Assembly (NCBI RefSeq): GCF_003991355.1
Contig: NZ_RCSU01000020.1
Coordinates: 1-64,000 of the forward strand
Length of the DNA: 64,000 nucleotides
Origin: Pseudoflavitalea rhizosphaerae
Lineage (GTDB): Bacteria > Bacteroidota > Bacteroidia > Chitinophagales > Chitinophagaceae
Direction: 5' to 3'
Numbering within the stretch: the first letter of the stretch is position 1; each line of letters starts with the position of its first letter. The notes below the pieces were generated by a model that did not search any database, was not told the origin of the DNA, and saw only the letters and a program-made list of their open reading frames with translations. Positions 1 through 8,556 of this stretch are shown here, piece by piece. Made by a program: the position numbers and the translations under genes.

Positions 1-176
1 CCATCGCAGAAAAAATGATCAAATCGAAAATATCCAATTCCCCTGTACAGCCCCATCGCAGCCATGCCCAAGCGCAGTTATCAAAAACCGCAGCCACTGA
101 TCTTCCCTTCATTTAACAATTCTCTCCAAAACAATCCTCCTTAATATTCCATAATTTTATACCAAATTTTTGCAAT

Positions 177-983
177 ATGGCAATCCAGACTGGACAGATC
201 CGGTTCACCGGCAGGGTCGGTGATCTGATTGGCTACTATCGCAACGGGGTGCATTGTCTGCGCAGCAGACCAGCAAAAGTGCATCAAACAAAAGCCACCC
301 GACAGGCGGCACAGCAATTCGGTATCGCCAGCCGGAAGGGTAAACTCATCAGGCAGGCATTCGCACCATACCTCAACGGAAGAAAAGATGGGGGATGGGT
401 CAACCGGCTCAACAAAACACTGATCCAGTCAGGACTGGAAGGCTTGAAAGGGTATCGCTTCAACCTCCAAACCGGTATCGATACCTTCTTCCCTCAATTC
501 ACCATCAATAACAATAACCACCTGCAGATCCCTGCGCAAGTCTTACCCGCGTTGCCACGCAAGGTCACGCATCTTGAAGTGAAACTCATCGCTGCAAGCA
601 TCAATTTCAACACCGGGCGAGTGATCAGCACCGTTAGTCAGTCGCGGTTCCTGGATCTGGCGCAGCCCTTTGAAGGACTACAGTTCGATGCCATCGCTGC
701 CAAACAAGGCACACTGATCCTGGCCCTGCAAGTCAATGCCTTCCAGGATAATCTGCCGTTGTTAGATAAACGATACCTCGCCACAAACCTGATTGCTATC
801 CAGATCCCGGCAAAACAAACCATCAGCAACGCAAAACGAAAACAAGCCAAGAAGCTCAAACAGGCGAAGTCCTGGAAATCGCAGGGATCACAGCGCTGGA
901 AGGATGAAAAAGAAATACTGCCGGTTGTATTATCGCACCATCTTTTTAATGATCGATCGCGAATGAATGAGCAACGAGAGTAG
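177..983 (+). CDS. Hypothetical protein, 268 aa
   Basis: I do not recognise this protein with certainty. The N-terminus (residues 1-60) has a compact pattern, GRVGDLIGYYRNGVHCLRSRP, rich in Gly and Arg. This recalls the start of DUF6266-type Bacteroidota proteins, which share a G-x-VG-x-xxGY...RS-P pattern, but the resemblance is from memory only. The middle looks like two beta-rich repeats around residues 95-215. The C-terminus (215-268) is basic and Lys/Gln-rich. There is no signal peptide or membrane segment. The ATG at 177 follows an AT-rich leader, and codon use resembles the resident genes. It stands alone, with a long non-coding stretch downstream. Confidence 0.6.
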   Translation: MAIQTGQIRFTGRVGDLIGYYRNGVHCLRSRPAKVHQTKATRQAAQQFGIASRKGKLIRQAFAPYLNGRKDGGWVNRLNKTLIQSGLEGLKGYRFNLQTGIDTFFPQFTINNNNHLQIPAQVLPALPRKVTHLEVKLIAASINFNTGRVISTVSQSRFLDLAQPFEGLQFDAIAAKQGTLILALQVNAFQDNLPLLDKRYLATNLIAIQIPAKQTISNAKRKQAKKLKQAKSWKSQGSQRWKDEKEILPVVLSHHLFNDRSRMNEQRE

Positions 984-1040
984 TTGCGATACGCGGATCA
1001 GTTCAATATTTTTTGATTTAAGAATAACGATCAGAACCTA

Positions 1041-1056
1041 CGGAGCAATCGCTCCG
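1041..1056. repeat. Perfect hairpin, CGGAGC stem with 4-nt loop
   Basis: CGGAGC AATC GCTCCG forms a perfect 6-bp GC-rich stem in otherwise AT-rich non-coding DNA. There is no T-tract, so it is not a standard terminator. Its role is unknown. Confidence 0.4.
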
Positions 1057-1116
1057 CGGAAATGTATTGTCCTGGTCTACAATTTTCTGCTGTTTTTAGA
1101 TAGATTTTTCTTCCTA

Positions 1117-1132
1117 ACCCGTGAGAACGGGT
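1117..1132. repeat. Hairpin with GAGA (GNRA) tetraloop
   Basis: ACCCGT GAGA ACGGGT is a perfect 6-bp stem closed by a GNRA tetraloop. It lies 60 bases after the first hairpin. GNRA-capped stems are typical of structured RNAs, but no known RNA family was recognised here. Confidence 0.4.
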
Positions 1133-1334
1133 GGCGGATTGCCTCTAAGAGTTCATGCATGCTTATCAGATCAAGTAAAATCATCTTTCGACCTTTCATT
1201 TTTTCTGCCCATAACAGCTGCAGCACATTTCCGGATCAAGTCCACCTTTGATGCACCTGGCTCTTGGGTCTGTTACTGGTTTGCTTCGATCATGCCTTAC
1301 TAACACTTTATTCTTACTGTTTGCAAAAATTATC

Positions 1335-1353
1335 TGTTTGCGTTTCGCAAACA
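1335..1353. promoter_or_regulatory. GTTTGC palindrome upstream of AbiEi-type gene
   Basis: TGTTTGCGTTTCGCAAACA is a perfect 8-bp inverted repeat with a TTT centre. Another TGTTTGC copy sits just upstream (from about 1318). It lies about 200 bases before the AbiEi-type start. AbiEi proteins are known to repress their own promoters by binding inverted repeats, so this is a candidate operator. The link is inference from position. Confidence 0.35.
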
Positions 1354-1386
1354 TCCACCCAAAATGTAAACATATAGTAAATTAAA

Positions 1387-1442
1387 AGACCTGGTTTGCA
1401 ATTCATGAATCATGAATTGTGTTTTCCAAACATTTCAGGTCT
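1387..1442. promoter_or_regulatory. Nested inverted repeat upstream of AbiEi-type gene
   Basis: The outer arms are AGACCTG (1387-1393) and CAGGTCT (1436-1442). Next inside are GTTTG (1394-1398) and CAAAC (1427-1431). The core, CAATTCATGA and TCATGAATTG around one base (1399-1419), is a 21-bp palindrome. There is no following T-tract. It sits about 115 bases before the start at 1557 and may be an operator or structured leader. Confidence 0.4.
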
Positions 1443-1556
1443 GCGTCTGCTGAGGGTTGTGGTAATTATATAATTATTTGCAGTGCTTAAAATATAATTA
1501 ATTGCTGTATTAAAATTATAAATTGGCGTCAATTACTTGAATTGAAATAATCGAAG

Positions 1557-2195
1557 ATGAACTTTAATGACTCCATTCAGGTATACTCAGAAGCTCCTCT
1601 GACCAGGCAAATCATAATGGATTTGCTGAAGGAGCATAAGCGTCCCAACCAAAAGATCTATGAGCTTGAAAAGAACGGCGAGTTAATTAGGTTAAGAAAT
1701 GGGCTGTTCGTTGCAGGGCCTCAAACTAAAATTCAACAACCAGAGCCTTTTCTTATTGCTAATCATCTCAGAGGGCCAAGTTATGTTTCCCTGGAATCAG
1801 CGCTCTCATATTGGGGACTTATTCCGGAACGAGTATTTGAAGTTTGCTCCGTTACCATCAAAACCAGCAAGACCTACCGAACTGCAGTTGGCAGGTTTCG
1901 CTATCTTAAAATACCCCTCCCGTACTTTTCATTTGGAATAAGAAGTGTATCCCTCACATCAAAGCAATTTACTTTAATAGGAAGCCCCGAAAAAGCACTT
2001 TGCGATAAAATAGTTATGACACCAGGCATTTCCTTAAATAGCACAATGGAAGCTGCTGATTTTCTTATTGATGATCTTCGAATTGACGAAGACTCACTTT
2101 TGAAGCTCAATGTAAATGAAATTCATACCTGGATTTCTAACGCTCCTAATAAAAGGAATCTCGAAATATTAGTGAAAACCCTAAGCACCTTGTAG
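1557..2195 (+). CDS. AbiEi-family antitoxin/regulator, orphan
   Basis: 212 aa. It resembles the AbiEi antitoxin of type IV toxin-antitoxin systems (COG5340/AbiEi_4 group): an N-terminal winged-helix segment (about residues 14-52) ending in ELIRLRNGLFVAG, then an alpha/beta domain with SYVSLESALSYWGLIPE and SPEKALCDKI, motifs typical of this group. AbiEi represses its own promoter and counteracts the nucleotidyltransferase toxin AbiEii, which normally follows immediately. Here the next gene is a convergent efflux transporter 9 bases away, and no AbiEii is visible on either side. The gene is more AT-rich than its neighbours, which suggests acquisition. It could now act only as a stand-alone DNA-binding regulator. 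Confidence 0.75.
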   Translation: MNFNDSIQVYSEAPLTRQIIMDLLKEHKRPNQKIYELEKNGELIRLRNGLFVAGPQTKIQQPEPFLIANHLRGPSYVSLESALSYWGLIPERVFEVCSVTIKTSKTYRTAVGRFRYLKIPLPYFSFGIRSVSLTSKQFTLIGSPEKALCDKIVMTPGISLNSTMEAADFLIDDLRIDEDSLLKLNVNEIHTWISNAPNKRNLEILVKTLSTL

Positions 2196-2204
2196 TTCCG
2201 TTGT

Positions 2205-3797
2205 TTATATTGCCTTTTTTAATCCCTCCCTCTTCTCCTTCACCTTACTCACCACCGCAAACACCACCAGCATCACTAGCCCTGCCGCAGTCACCAATCC
2301 CGCCACCAAAAACACAGCCCGCACTGTCAACAACTGTCCTTGTATTCCCGTGGATTTCGCTATCAGTAAATTCGAGATCCCTGCCGCCTCGCCGGCTGTA
2401 AATCCTTTTGCTGCAAAAATGCCATTGAATAATTCCTGCCGCTGTACAAGCTGATCTGTTCCCGGCGACAACTTACTCAGAAATCCTGTTTTGAAATGCT
2501 GGTTATAATTCAACTGCAAAGTATAATAACCTGCAATGGAGTTGAGCGTAGCCATAAATCTTGTATAAGTCAACACCACAATACCAGTGAAGCCGGTACT
2601 GGGCGGCGCGGAAGCCATACAAAGGATCGTGATCGGTACAAACAACAATCCCGATCCCAGTCCCTGCAAAAACACAGGTATGCTCAATTGTATAAACGAA
2701 AGATCGGGGGTAAGATACCGGTACACCCACCAATGATAAATACACAGCACGGCAAAGCCGGCTAACAAAAGCTTCGGCAGGTTTTTCTTTTTCGCCAGTA
2801 CCACTTTTATCACGATGAACGTTGCTATCACTACCCCCGCAATATTGAACAGGCCTGCATTTACCACATCTTCTGTGCTCCATCCCAATACACCGGCAGC
2901 ATAGCCATACACCAAATTGATACTGTCTTTCACTCCAAAGAACAAAAGCATCAGCAGTAACCCGAAAATAAATTTGCCCGAACGGAACACACGCAGGTCT
3001 ACCAATGGTCTTTTGATGATAGTTTGCCTGTATAAAAACGAACTCAACAGCAGCACTGCTGCAATAGCAGTGTTCCTGATCAGGGGATCGGCAAACCAAT
3101 AACGTTTCGGCCCGTAGATCATCACAAACGCGGCAGCAGCCGCACCGGAAATGATCAGCACATAACCCGCCCAATCCACCTGGTACAATGGATAGGACTT
3201 TCTTTTCACTTTTGTTCTGAAAATGGACACACAACAAAGTATCGCAATCACCTGCAGACTGATCAATGCATAATACAATCCCGTCCAGTCGGCATCCTGT
3301 ATTATCTGTGCGGCAGGAACACCTACAATCAATCCAGTTGTAAGTATGAGTGAGAAGAATAATGAAACACCCACCAGCATCCTTTTCGATTCCGGCAAAG
3401 TGGAAAACAATACAATCAGCAAACAGCCTGCAACCAAACAGGTGACACTTCCAATAAAGAACCGGATGATGGAAAACAGTACAAGATCCCTTACATACAG
3501 GCAGGCGATATTGAGCAAAATACCCGCAAGAAAAGCCGTCAGCAAATAACTCCGCGTATTGAAGAATCTTATCAGCCGGAACATGATCGGCAACGTAGCA
3601 ATGATGCCCACATACGCAATCTGGAAAGCGAATGTAATATCCTCGGGCTGCGCACCATAAAAAGAGATCACATGCGCCTGGATGATCCCAAAAGATGCGA
3701 ACTGCGCCACCGCCGCAAACAGTATCACTATCAACAAAACCCTCGCCAATCCCAGGTTCTGGCCAGCGCGCTTATTAAAATAGATCGCGTGTTCCAT
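2205..3797 (-). CDS. DHA2-family MFS efflux transporter (EmrB-like)
   Basis: 530 aa and very hydrophobic, with enough segments for the 14 transmembrane helices of the DHA2 drug:H+ antiporter family, to which EmrB belongs. It starts 4 bases after the stop of the HlyD/EmrA-like gene and is the last gene of an AraC-TolC-HlyD-MFS series. Together these would make a tripartite pump spanning both membranes and exporting hydrophobic or toxic compounds; the substrate cannot be read from sequence. It is longer than 12-helix MFS carriers, as expected for DHA2. It converges on the AbiEi-type gene with no visible terminator between them. Confidence 0.85.
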   Translation of the reverse strand: MEHAIYFNKRAGQNLGLARVLLIVILFAAVAQFASFGIIQAHVISFYGAQPEDITFAFQIAYVGIIATLPIMFRLIRFFNTRSYLLTAFLAGILLNIACLYVRDLVLFSIIRFFIGSVTCLVAGCLLIVLFSTLPESKRMLVGVSLFFSLILTTGLIVGVPAAQIIQDADWTGLYYALISLQVIAILCCVSIFRTKVKRKSYPLYQVDWAGYVLIISGAAAAAFVMIYGPKRYWFADPLIRNTAIAAVLLLSSFLYRQTIIKRPLVDLRVFRSGKFIFGLLLMLLFFGVKDSINLVYGYAAGVLGWSTEDVVNAGLFNIAGVVIATFIVIKVVLAKKKNLPKLLLAGFAVLCIYHWWVYRYLTPDLSFIQLSIPVFLQGLGSGLLFVPITILCMASAPPSTGFTGIVVLTYTRFMATLNSIAGYYTLQLNYNQHFKTGFLSKLSPGTDQLVQRQELFNGIFAAKGFTAGEAAGISNLLIAKSTGIQGQLLTVRAVFLVAGLVTAAGLVMLVVFAVVSKVKEKREGLKKAI

Positions 3798-3801
3798 CTG
3801 C

Positions 3802-4851
3802 TTATTTTGATGTTTTCATTACCCTGATCTTCACGTTCATTCCGGCCTTGAGCGCTTCTACATCATCATCCGTAAAAACAATTTTCACGGGTACACGCTG
3901 AATGATCTTTACAAAGTTCCCGGTTGAATTATCGGCGGGCAACAAAGAATACTTTGATCCTGTGGACGCAGAAATAGCTTCTATCTTTCCATTGTATATT
4001 TTTCCTGAAATGGCATCGGCCTCTATCTGAACAGGTTGTCCCACATACATGCCATCCACCTGGGTTTCCTTGAAATTGGCAATTACCCATTTGTTGTTGG
4101 TGCTCACAATGGATACCAGTGGCTGCCCCGCCTGCACCTGTTGTCCTTCCAGGATATTCTTTCTTCCTGTATAACCATTGTAGGGCGATTTTATAACGGT
4201 GTAGCCTAAGTTAAGTCTGGCCAGATCCAGCAAGACTTCGGCACGCTTTCTCGCAGCAAAGAGCGAATTGTACCGCGACTGCAACTCCTGCACTTTACTA
4301 TCGCCGGTCTTCAGGCTGTTGAGCGCAGCGCTGTAATCGCTTTGGGATACATCATATCTTGTTTGCACCTGTTCAAAATCGGATAGTGTTACGGCTTCTT
4401 CTTTCAGCAGGTTCCTGAATCTTTTTACATCCTGCTCCTGCTGCCAGAGCCTGGCCTTTGCGGAATTGATCTGATCACGATTGACGAGTGTAGCGGTTTG
4501 TGCGGACCTGATAGCAGCATCCAGGATTTCCTGTTGCGCGCGTGTGTCTTCCAGCATAGCCTCGGCTTCCTTAACTCTCTGCAGGTACTCCCTGTTATCG
4601 AGGATCACGAGGGTATCACCCTGCTTCACGGGCTGGTGTTCATTGAACAGCACCGTCTTGATGAAACCTCCGGCCCTGGCAGACACCGGATTGATATAGG
4701 AGTCCACCTGCGCATCATTGGTATCTTCATACTTTCCTGTATTCACAAAATACCTGACAAGATAGAACAGGGCTGCTCCTGCCACCAGTAACGCAAGCGT
4801 CAGGGTAAGCCCGTTCATGAACCGTGATCTTTTATTATTACTGTTTTTCAT
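3802..4851 (-). CDS. HlyD/EmrA-family periplasmic adaptor
   Basis: About 349 aa from the chosen start. Layout: short cytoplasmic N-terminus, one membrane helix (LTLALLVAGAALFYLVRYF), a biotinyl-lipoyl-like half (VSARAGGFIKTVLFNEHQPV), a long coiled-coil hairpin, then the second lipoyl half (VIKSPYNGYTGRKN) and a beta-barrel domain. This is the EmrA-type membrane fusion protein that connects the inner-membrane MFS to the outer-membrane channel. The frame is open to 4914, but that would overlap the TolC-like gene by about 50 bases. The ATG at 4851 (MKNSNNKRSRF) gives a normal N-terminus 10 bases after the TolC stop, so I prefer it. Confidence 0.88.
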   Translation of the reverse strand: MKNSNNKRSRFMNGLTLTLALLVAGAALFYLVRYFVNTGKYEDTNDAQVDSYINPVSARAGGFIKTVLFNEHQPVKQGDTLVILDNREYLQRVKEAEAMLEDTRAQQEILDAAIRSAQTATLVNRDQINSAKARLWQQEQDVKRFRNLLKEEAVTLSDFEQVQTRYDVSQSDYSAALNSLKTGDSKVQELQSRYNSLFAARKRAEVLLDLARLNLGYTVIKSPYNGYTGRKNILEGQQVQAGQPLVSIVSTNNKWVIANFKETQVDGMYVGQPVQIEADAISGKIYNGKIEAISASTGSKYSLLPADNSTGNFVKIIQRVPVKIVFTDDDVEALKAGMNVKIRVMKTSK

Positions 4852-4861
4852 TTTTGTTGCT

Positions 4862-6250
4862 TTAGAGTTTTCCGGTAATAAAAAGTAAACGATAGTAAAT
4901 CGATAAAGCGGCAATATTGGCCTGTATGTAGTTGAACTGCGTTTCCTGGTAGAGGTTATCGGCTTCCAGCAGATCGGTTAACAAGGTGAGCTGGTTCACA
5001 TACTTCGTGTTCTGTATATTGTAGTTGATCTCCGCCTGCTCGATGGACTTTTTGATAACAGTTAAGCGATTCATCGCTTCATTATATTTTATTGCCAGCG
5101 CCTGCGCTTCCTGTTTTACATTATCTTCTATCCATCCCTTCTGATCTTTCAATGCGGCTTCTCGCAATCGTGATGATCTTACCCGGTGTTTATTATGATA
5201 CAAGGATGAGATTTCATAAGTGATCTTCACACCCGCCGTACCAACTGCAATGGTTTGCGCCACAGGCGGGAAGATCATGGTATTGGGATAGTTGAATCCA
5301 TATCCAGCAAATAAGCTCACCGCCGGCAGGTTGAACGACTTCGCCAGTTTTGTTCTGTTTTCCTGTAGTTCAATATTCTTTTGCGCTTTGAGGATCGAAA
5401 AAGTGCTGGAATAATCTTTCAGCAAGGCAGCCAGCTCCAGGCTGTCTTGCAGATTAAGGGACACAGTATCGGAAGGAATGATTTTCGTATAGGGATCGAT
5501 GTTAAGCAAAGTGTTCAGTCGTTGATTGCTGACCAGGTAATCGTTCTTATTGGCGATCTCGTTGAGCAAAACATTGGAGAGTTGTACTTCTGCGCGCAGC
5601 AGATCGCTTTTGGTGACTTTACCATTGGTGTAAAAAGATGAGATGTTCTTTGCGCGGGTCTTCGCCCTTTCTATCTGGTCAGTGATCAGTTGTTCCTGGA
5701 AGTAAAGCCGGATAAGATCCAGGTATTGCAATGCAACCTGCAGGCCGATATTCGATTCCTGCTCTTTTGTGTTGATAGAAGCCAGCTCATGCTTGTGCTG
5801 CATGTCTGTGATCACAGCGCGCTGCCTGCCACCGGCATACAGATTGAAACCTGCTTCCAGCGACAGTGCACCGGCATCGGGCACAGGCGGTTTGGGAATT
5901 CCTTTCGGATCACTCCATACGCCATCGAAAACAGTTACGTTTGTGTATCGCTGGTAGGATGCATTACTATGTACACGTGGCAGCACGCCCATTCTGGCAT
6001 CTTCCAGGTCCAGGCCGTTAGCGGCTTGTTCTGTTTTGAGAACGCCTACCAGTTTGTTGGAATTCTTCGCATGCCGGATGGCATCGTTGAGGGTGAGTGA
6101 AAGGGTAGCGTTGTGTCCGGTCTGCGCCTGCAGCACATCCAGGGATGCACTCAGCAAAACTATACAAACGCCGGGCTTTAATAGCCTTCCAATACTGAAT
6201 GATTTCATTGTTTTGATTGTGTTCATTGCTAACAATAGATTGCCAGTCAT
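4862..6250 (-). CDS. TolC-family outer-membrane efflux protein
   Basis: Up to 462 aa. An N-terminal signal peptide is followed by two repeats of the OEP type, rich in long amphipathic helices with Gln/Asn/Ala (for example around residues 190-250 and 390-450). TolC-type proteins form a trimeric channel through the outer membrane and periplasm. Possible starts are 6250, 6226 and 6208; the last (MKSFSIGRLLKPG) gives the cleanest signal peptide, ending near LQAQ. It lies between the AraC regulator and the adaptor and forms the outer part of the EmrAB-like pump. Confidence 0.88.
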   Translation of the reverse strand: MTGNLLLAMNTIKTMKSFSIGRLLKPGVCIVLLSASLDVLQAQTGHNATLSLTLNDAIRHAKNSNKLVGVLKTEQAANGLDLEDARMGVLPRVHSNASYQRYTNVTVFDGVWSDPKGIPKPPVPDAGALSLEAGFNLYAGGRQRAVITDMQHKHELASINTKEQESNIGLQVALQYLDLIRLYFQEQLITDQIERAKTRAKNISSFYTNGKVTKSDLLRAEVQLSNVLLNEIANKNDYLVSNQRLNTLLNIDPYTKIIPSDTVSLNLQDSLELAALLKDYSSTFSILKAQKNIELQENRTKLAKSFNLPAVSLFAGYGFNYPNTMIFPPVAQTIAVGTAGVKITYEISSLYHNKHRVRSSRLREAALKDQKGWIEDNVKQEAQALAIKYNEAMNRLTVIKKSIEQAEINYNIQNTKYVNQLTLLTDLLEADNLYQETQFNYIQANIAALSIYYRLLFITGKL

Positions 6251-6305
6251 GCCCCGGTAGCTTCCGGTTCATGTGATGTAATAAATCCTTTGTACAGATT
6301 AATGT

Positions 6306-7184
6306 TTACCTGGGATCAATACCCGATTTGAAGTTGCTTCTGAACCGGCCGGGAGAAACACCGGCCAGTTTGCTGAACAGCCTGTTGAAATACTTTGGGT
6401 CATCGTAGCCGAGGTAGGCGGCAATTTCTTTTATACTCAGATCAGTGTAGCAGAGCAATCTTTGTCCTTCCCTGAGCAATTCCTGCTGAATGAAATACGT
6501 GGCGGTAAAACCTGTAACAGCTTTGATGGTATCGTTCAGGTAGTTGATGGAGAATCGCATCAAATCCGCGTAGTCACTGGGCTTTTTCTTATCGCGGTAA
6601 TTGATCCTCACCAATTGTTTGAATTTCTTTGTCAGCTCGATGCTTCTTTGTGAATGCCCTCCCGATGCTGATTCGCCATTGGCCTGGAAAACCGATGCGA
6701 TCTTGTATACACCCGGTGCGGCGAAAGCATTCACCGTTGATCTGTGCAATCCGCCTAAGGTAAAATCGTGATAGGTTTGGAACAATAATTCAAAATACCG
6801 GATGAACCATTGGAAGTCGGATTCGGATAACGATAAGGCAGGGCTTTTCACCATCGATCCATCAATCATCAGTCTTGCCTGTTCGTCTACCAGTTTATTA
6901 TCCAGGAATAAGATCCAGCCCTGACTATCGCTATTGAACTTAACTGCCCTTTGAATATTTCCCGGCAGGAGAAAGAGAAGTGTATGCTGCGCAACATACA
7001 CTTTCTTAAAGTCGACCAACACTTCAACTTTGCCCCTGGTCAACAATATGCATATGTAGTGATCGTTCCGGTGAAGTTTGCTGATATCATCCATCTGCTC
7101 ATTGATAAAGGTTTCGCTGATCTTATCGATCCGAACGCCAGAGATATTCTCTTTCAACTGCCAGATGGGTATATCGTTTTTCAT
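6306..7184 (-). CDS. AraC-family transcriptional regulator
   Basis: 292 aa. The N-terminal half (about 1-170) is a cupin-like sensing domain (YICILLTRGKVEVLVDFKK). The C-terminal 100 residues carry two helix-turn-helix motifs, with the signature DLSIKEIAAYLGYDDPKYF followed by NRLFSKLAGVSPGRFR, typical of AraC/XylS DNA-binding domains. It is the first gene of the series and is followed after 55 bases by the TolC-like gene, so it most likely controls the efflux operon, perhaps in response to an exported compound. Confidence 0.88.
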   Translation of the reverse strand: MKNDIPIWQLKENISGVRIDKISETFINEQMDDISKLHRNDHYICILLTRGKVEVLVDFKKVYVAQHTLLFLLPGNIQRAVKFNSDSQGWILFLDNKLVDEQARLMIDGSMVKSPALSLSESDFQWFIRYFELLFQTYHDFTLGGLHRSTVNAFAAPGVYKIASVFQANGESASGGHSQRSIELTKKFKQLVRINYRDKKKPSDYADLMRFSINYLNDTIKAVTGFTATYFIQQELLREGQRLLCYTDLSIKEIAAYLGYDDPKYFNRLFSKLAGVSPGRFRSNFKSGIDPR

Positions 7185-7414
7185 AAACGCTTACTTTAAA
7201 ACCACATCGCAAAATTACCTGAACCATACATTCGATTGTCCTACTTTTCGCTTCAATTGGTGGACGATTCCCCTTTTTCACTATTCGTTTTTGTAATCCG
7301 GCTTGTAATGGTTAGGCCAATTAAATGCCAATCTGTTCGGGTGATGATTATCAACCAGGTAAGTAAAATGGGGAGGAGAGATGGTCATGGGATGTAGTGA
7401 AAGCGGGAAGGATT

Positions 7415-8449
7415 TCACTGCATAACCGGATGCCGGATAGTTTGATCTGTTTCGATTTTCACTTTTAAGTGTTTCTCATAGATGAGCCTGGCGGTCTGAA
7501 TACAACGTGGATCATCTGTTATGAGCAGATCGGCGTAGACGATGAGCGCCGGGGCAGTGGAGATATGGTCTGCATTTCCATTCCAAAACTTATTGTATAC
7601 AAGAACGTCTCCTTTTCTATCAGGCGCCAACCCGATCTGATGGGCTTGCTGCTCAGTAAAATCGGGCGTGAAGAGGGTCAGTACCCTTGCCTGCAGGTAA
7701 TGGGTGATAAGCTCACCGGCTGCTTCACCACCCCATTCCATATGCAGGTCTTTCACATTAATGTCCTGCCAGTTGTCTCTTTTTTCGTTTACTGGTATCC
7801 GGAAGGCGCCTTTGAACAGGTCTGGTTTCAGGGTTTCACGATAGCCGGCAACCCATCGTTCCAACAATTCCTTTTTGTTTTTGAGCGCTACTTTCCGTTT
7901 GCCCAGCGGTTGGATATAGCCTGCTTCCCCCAGTCCATCTATTATATATTTGATATTGCCCAGTGCAATGCCTGTTTCTTCGGCTAATTGGCGATAGGTT
8001 TTGGAGATCGCTTCGGGATTATTCAAAAGATGAAAGACAGCTTTCAATCCTGTTTTGGTGAAAGCCCGGTTGGTGACGGGCTTTGTTTCCTTGAATGGTT
8101 TGTTGCCGTCCAGGAAGATGGCCGCCTGGTGGTTGTTGATAAAGATGTTCCCGTTGGCCTCCATATAGGCGATCCCTTTTTTTCGCAGTTCCTCCCTGGC
8201 AGCTCCGGCAATTTGTTCCGCCAACACTAAAAGTGGAAAACGGAAATCCATAGTTTTTACAATTTGATCTACCTGGTAAGCCGCCAGGTATTTTTTATAC
8301 TCCACAACAAATTGCATAACCCGTTCCTGGAACACAATTCCATATACCCTGTTCTCAGCTTTTCCATATGGCTGCCAGCTAACTTTTATGCCGGTTCTGT
8401 CTCTGAGTATATTCACTGCCTGCTCGATGATGGCCGATTCTTTGATCAT
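7415..8449 (-). CDS. AbiEi_2-type antitoxin/regulator, orphan
   Basis: About 344 aa from the chosen ATG (MIKESAIIEQAVNIL). It matches the AbiEi_2 group (PF09952, type IV TA antitoxin-like regulators): an N-terminal alpha/beta region, then a winged helix around TYRQLAEETGIALGNIKYII with LGEAGYIQPLG as wing, and a C-terminal domain with DLHMEWGGEAAGELITHYL and GDVLVYNKFWNG. The frame stays open to 8545, but the extension would run through a palindrome array (8462-8573) that looks like this gene's own operator, so 8449 is preferred. No AbiEii-type nucleotidyltransferase is adjacent. It is a different family from the AbiEi-type gene at 1557. Confidence 0.75.
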   Translation of the reverse strand: MIKESAIIEQAVNILRDRTGIKVSWQPYGKAENRVYGIVFQERVMQFVVEYKKYLAAYQVDQIVKTMDFRFPLLVLAEQIAGAAREELRKKGIAYMEANGNIFINNHQAAIFLDGNKPFKETKPVTNRAFTKTGLKAVFHLLNNPEAISKTYRQLAEETGIALGNIKYIIDGLGEAGYIQPLGKRKVALKNKKELLERWVAGYRETLKPDLFKGAFRIPVNEKRDNWQDINVKDLHMEWGGEAAGELITHYLQARVLTLFTPDFTEQQAHQIGLAPDRKGDVLVYNKFWNGNADHISTAPALIVYADLLITDDPRCIQTARLIYEKHLKVKIETDQTIRHPVMQ

Positions 8450-8461
8450 ACGTTTGTAGAT

Positions 8462-8478
8462 GTTCGCTGATAATGAAC
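8462..8478. promoter_or_regulatory. Operator-like palindrome, proximal copy
   Basis: GTTCGCTGATAATGAAC is an imperfect version of the palindrome at 8540-8556, differing at two positions. It begins 13 bases upstream of the preferred start of the AbiEi_2-type gene. Autorepression through paired inverted repeats is known for AbiEi. Confidence 0.5.
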
Positions 8479-8539
8479 GGGCTAAAATAATGAACGAAAG
8501 GAAGAATTTGGGGCGATTTTGTTCACAAGTTATTCGCCT

Positions 8540-8556
8540 GTTCACTGATAGTGAAC
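8540..8556. promoter_or_regulatory. Operator-like palindrome, distal copy
   Basis: GTTCACTGATAGTGAAC is a perfect inverted repeat with 7-bp arms and a GAT centre. Extra half-sites lie at 8491-8495 (TGAAC), 8521-8526 (GTTCAC) and 8567-8573 (AGTGAAC). The two full copies start 78 bases apart, close to seven helical turns. Confidence 0.55.

Larger units (their letters stand above)
984..1556. other. Non-coding stretch with several hairpins, upstream of the AbiEi-type gene
   Basis: No convincing gene is present in these 573 bases; the open frames are short and lack coding character. The stretch holds two GC-rich hairpins (1041-1056 and 1117-1132), then AT-rich sequence with palindromes built on GTTTGC (1335-1353) and a nested inverted repeat (1387-1442), leading to the start at 1557. 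The AT-rich half probably contains the promoter and operator of the downstream gene. Confidence 0.6.

Noticed and set aside
967-1251. Open frame of 94 codons after the first hypothetical gene
   Set aside because: Overlaps the end of the preceding gene, runs through both GC hairpins, and the translation (Phe/Ser/Arg-rich, no domain pattern) has no coding character.
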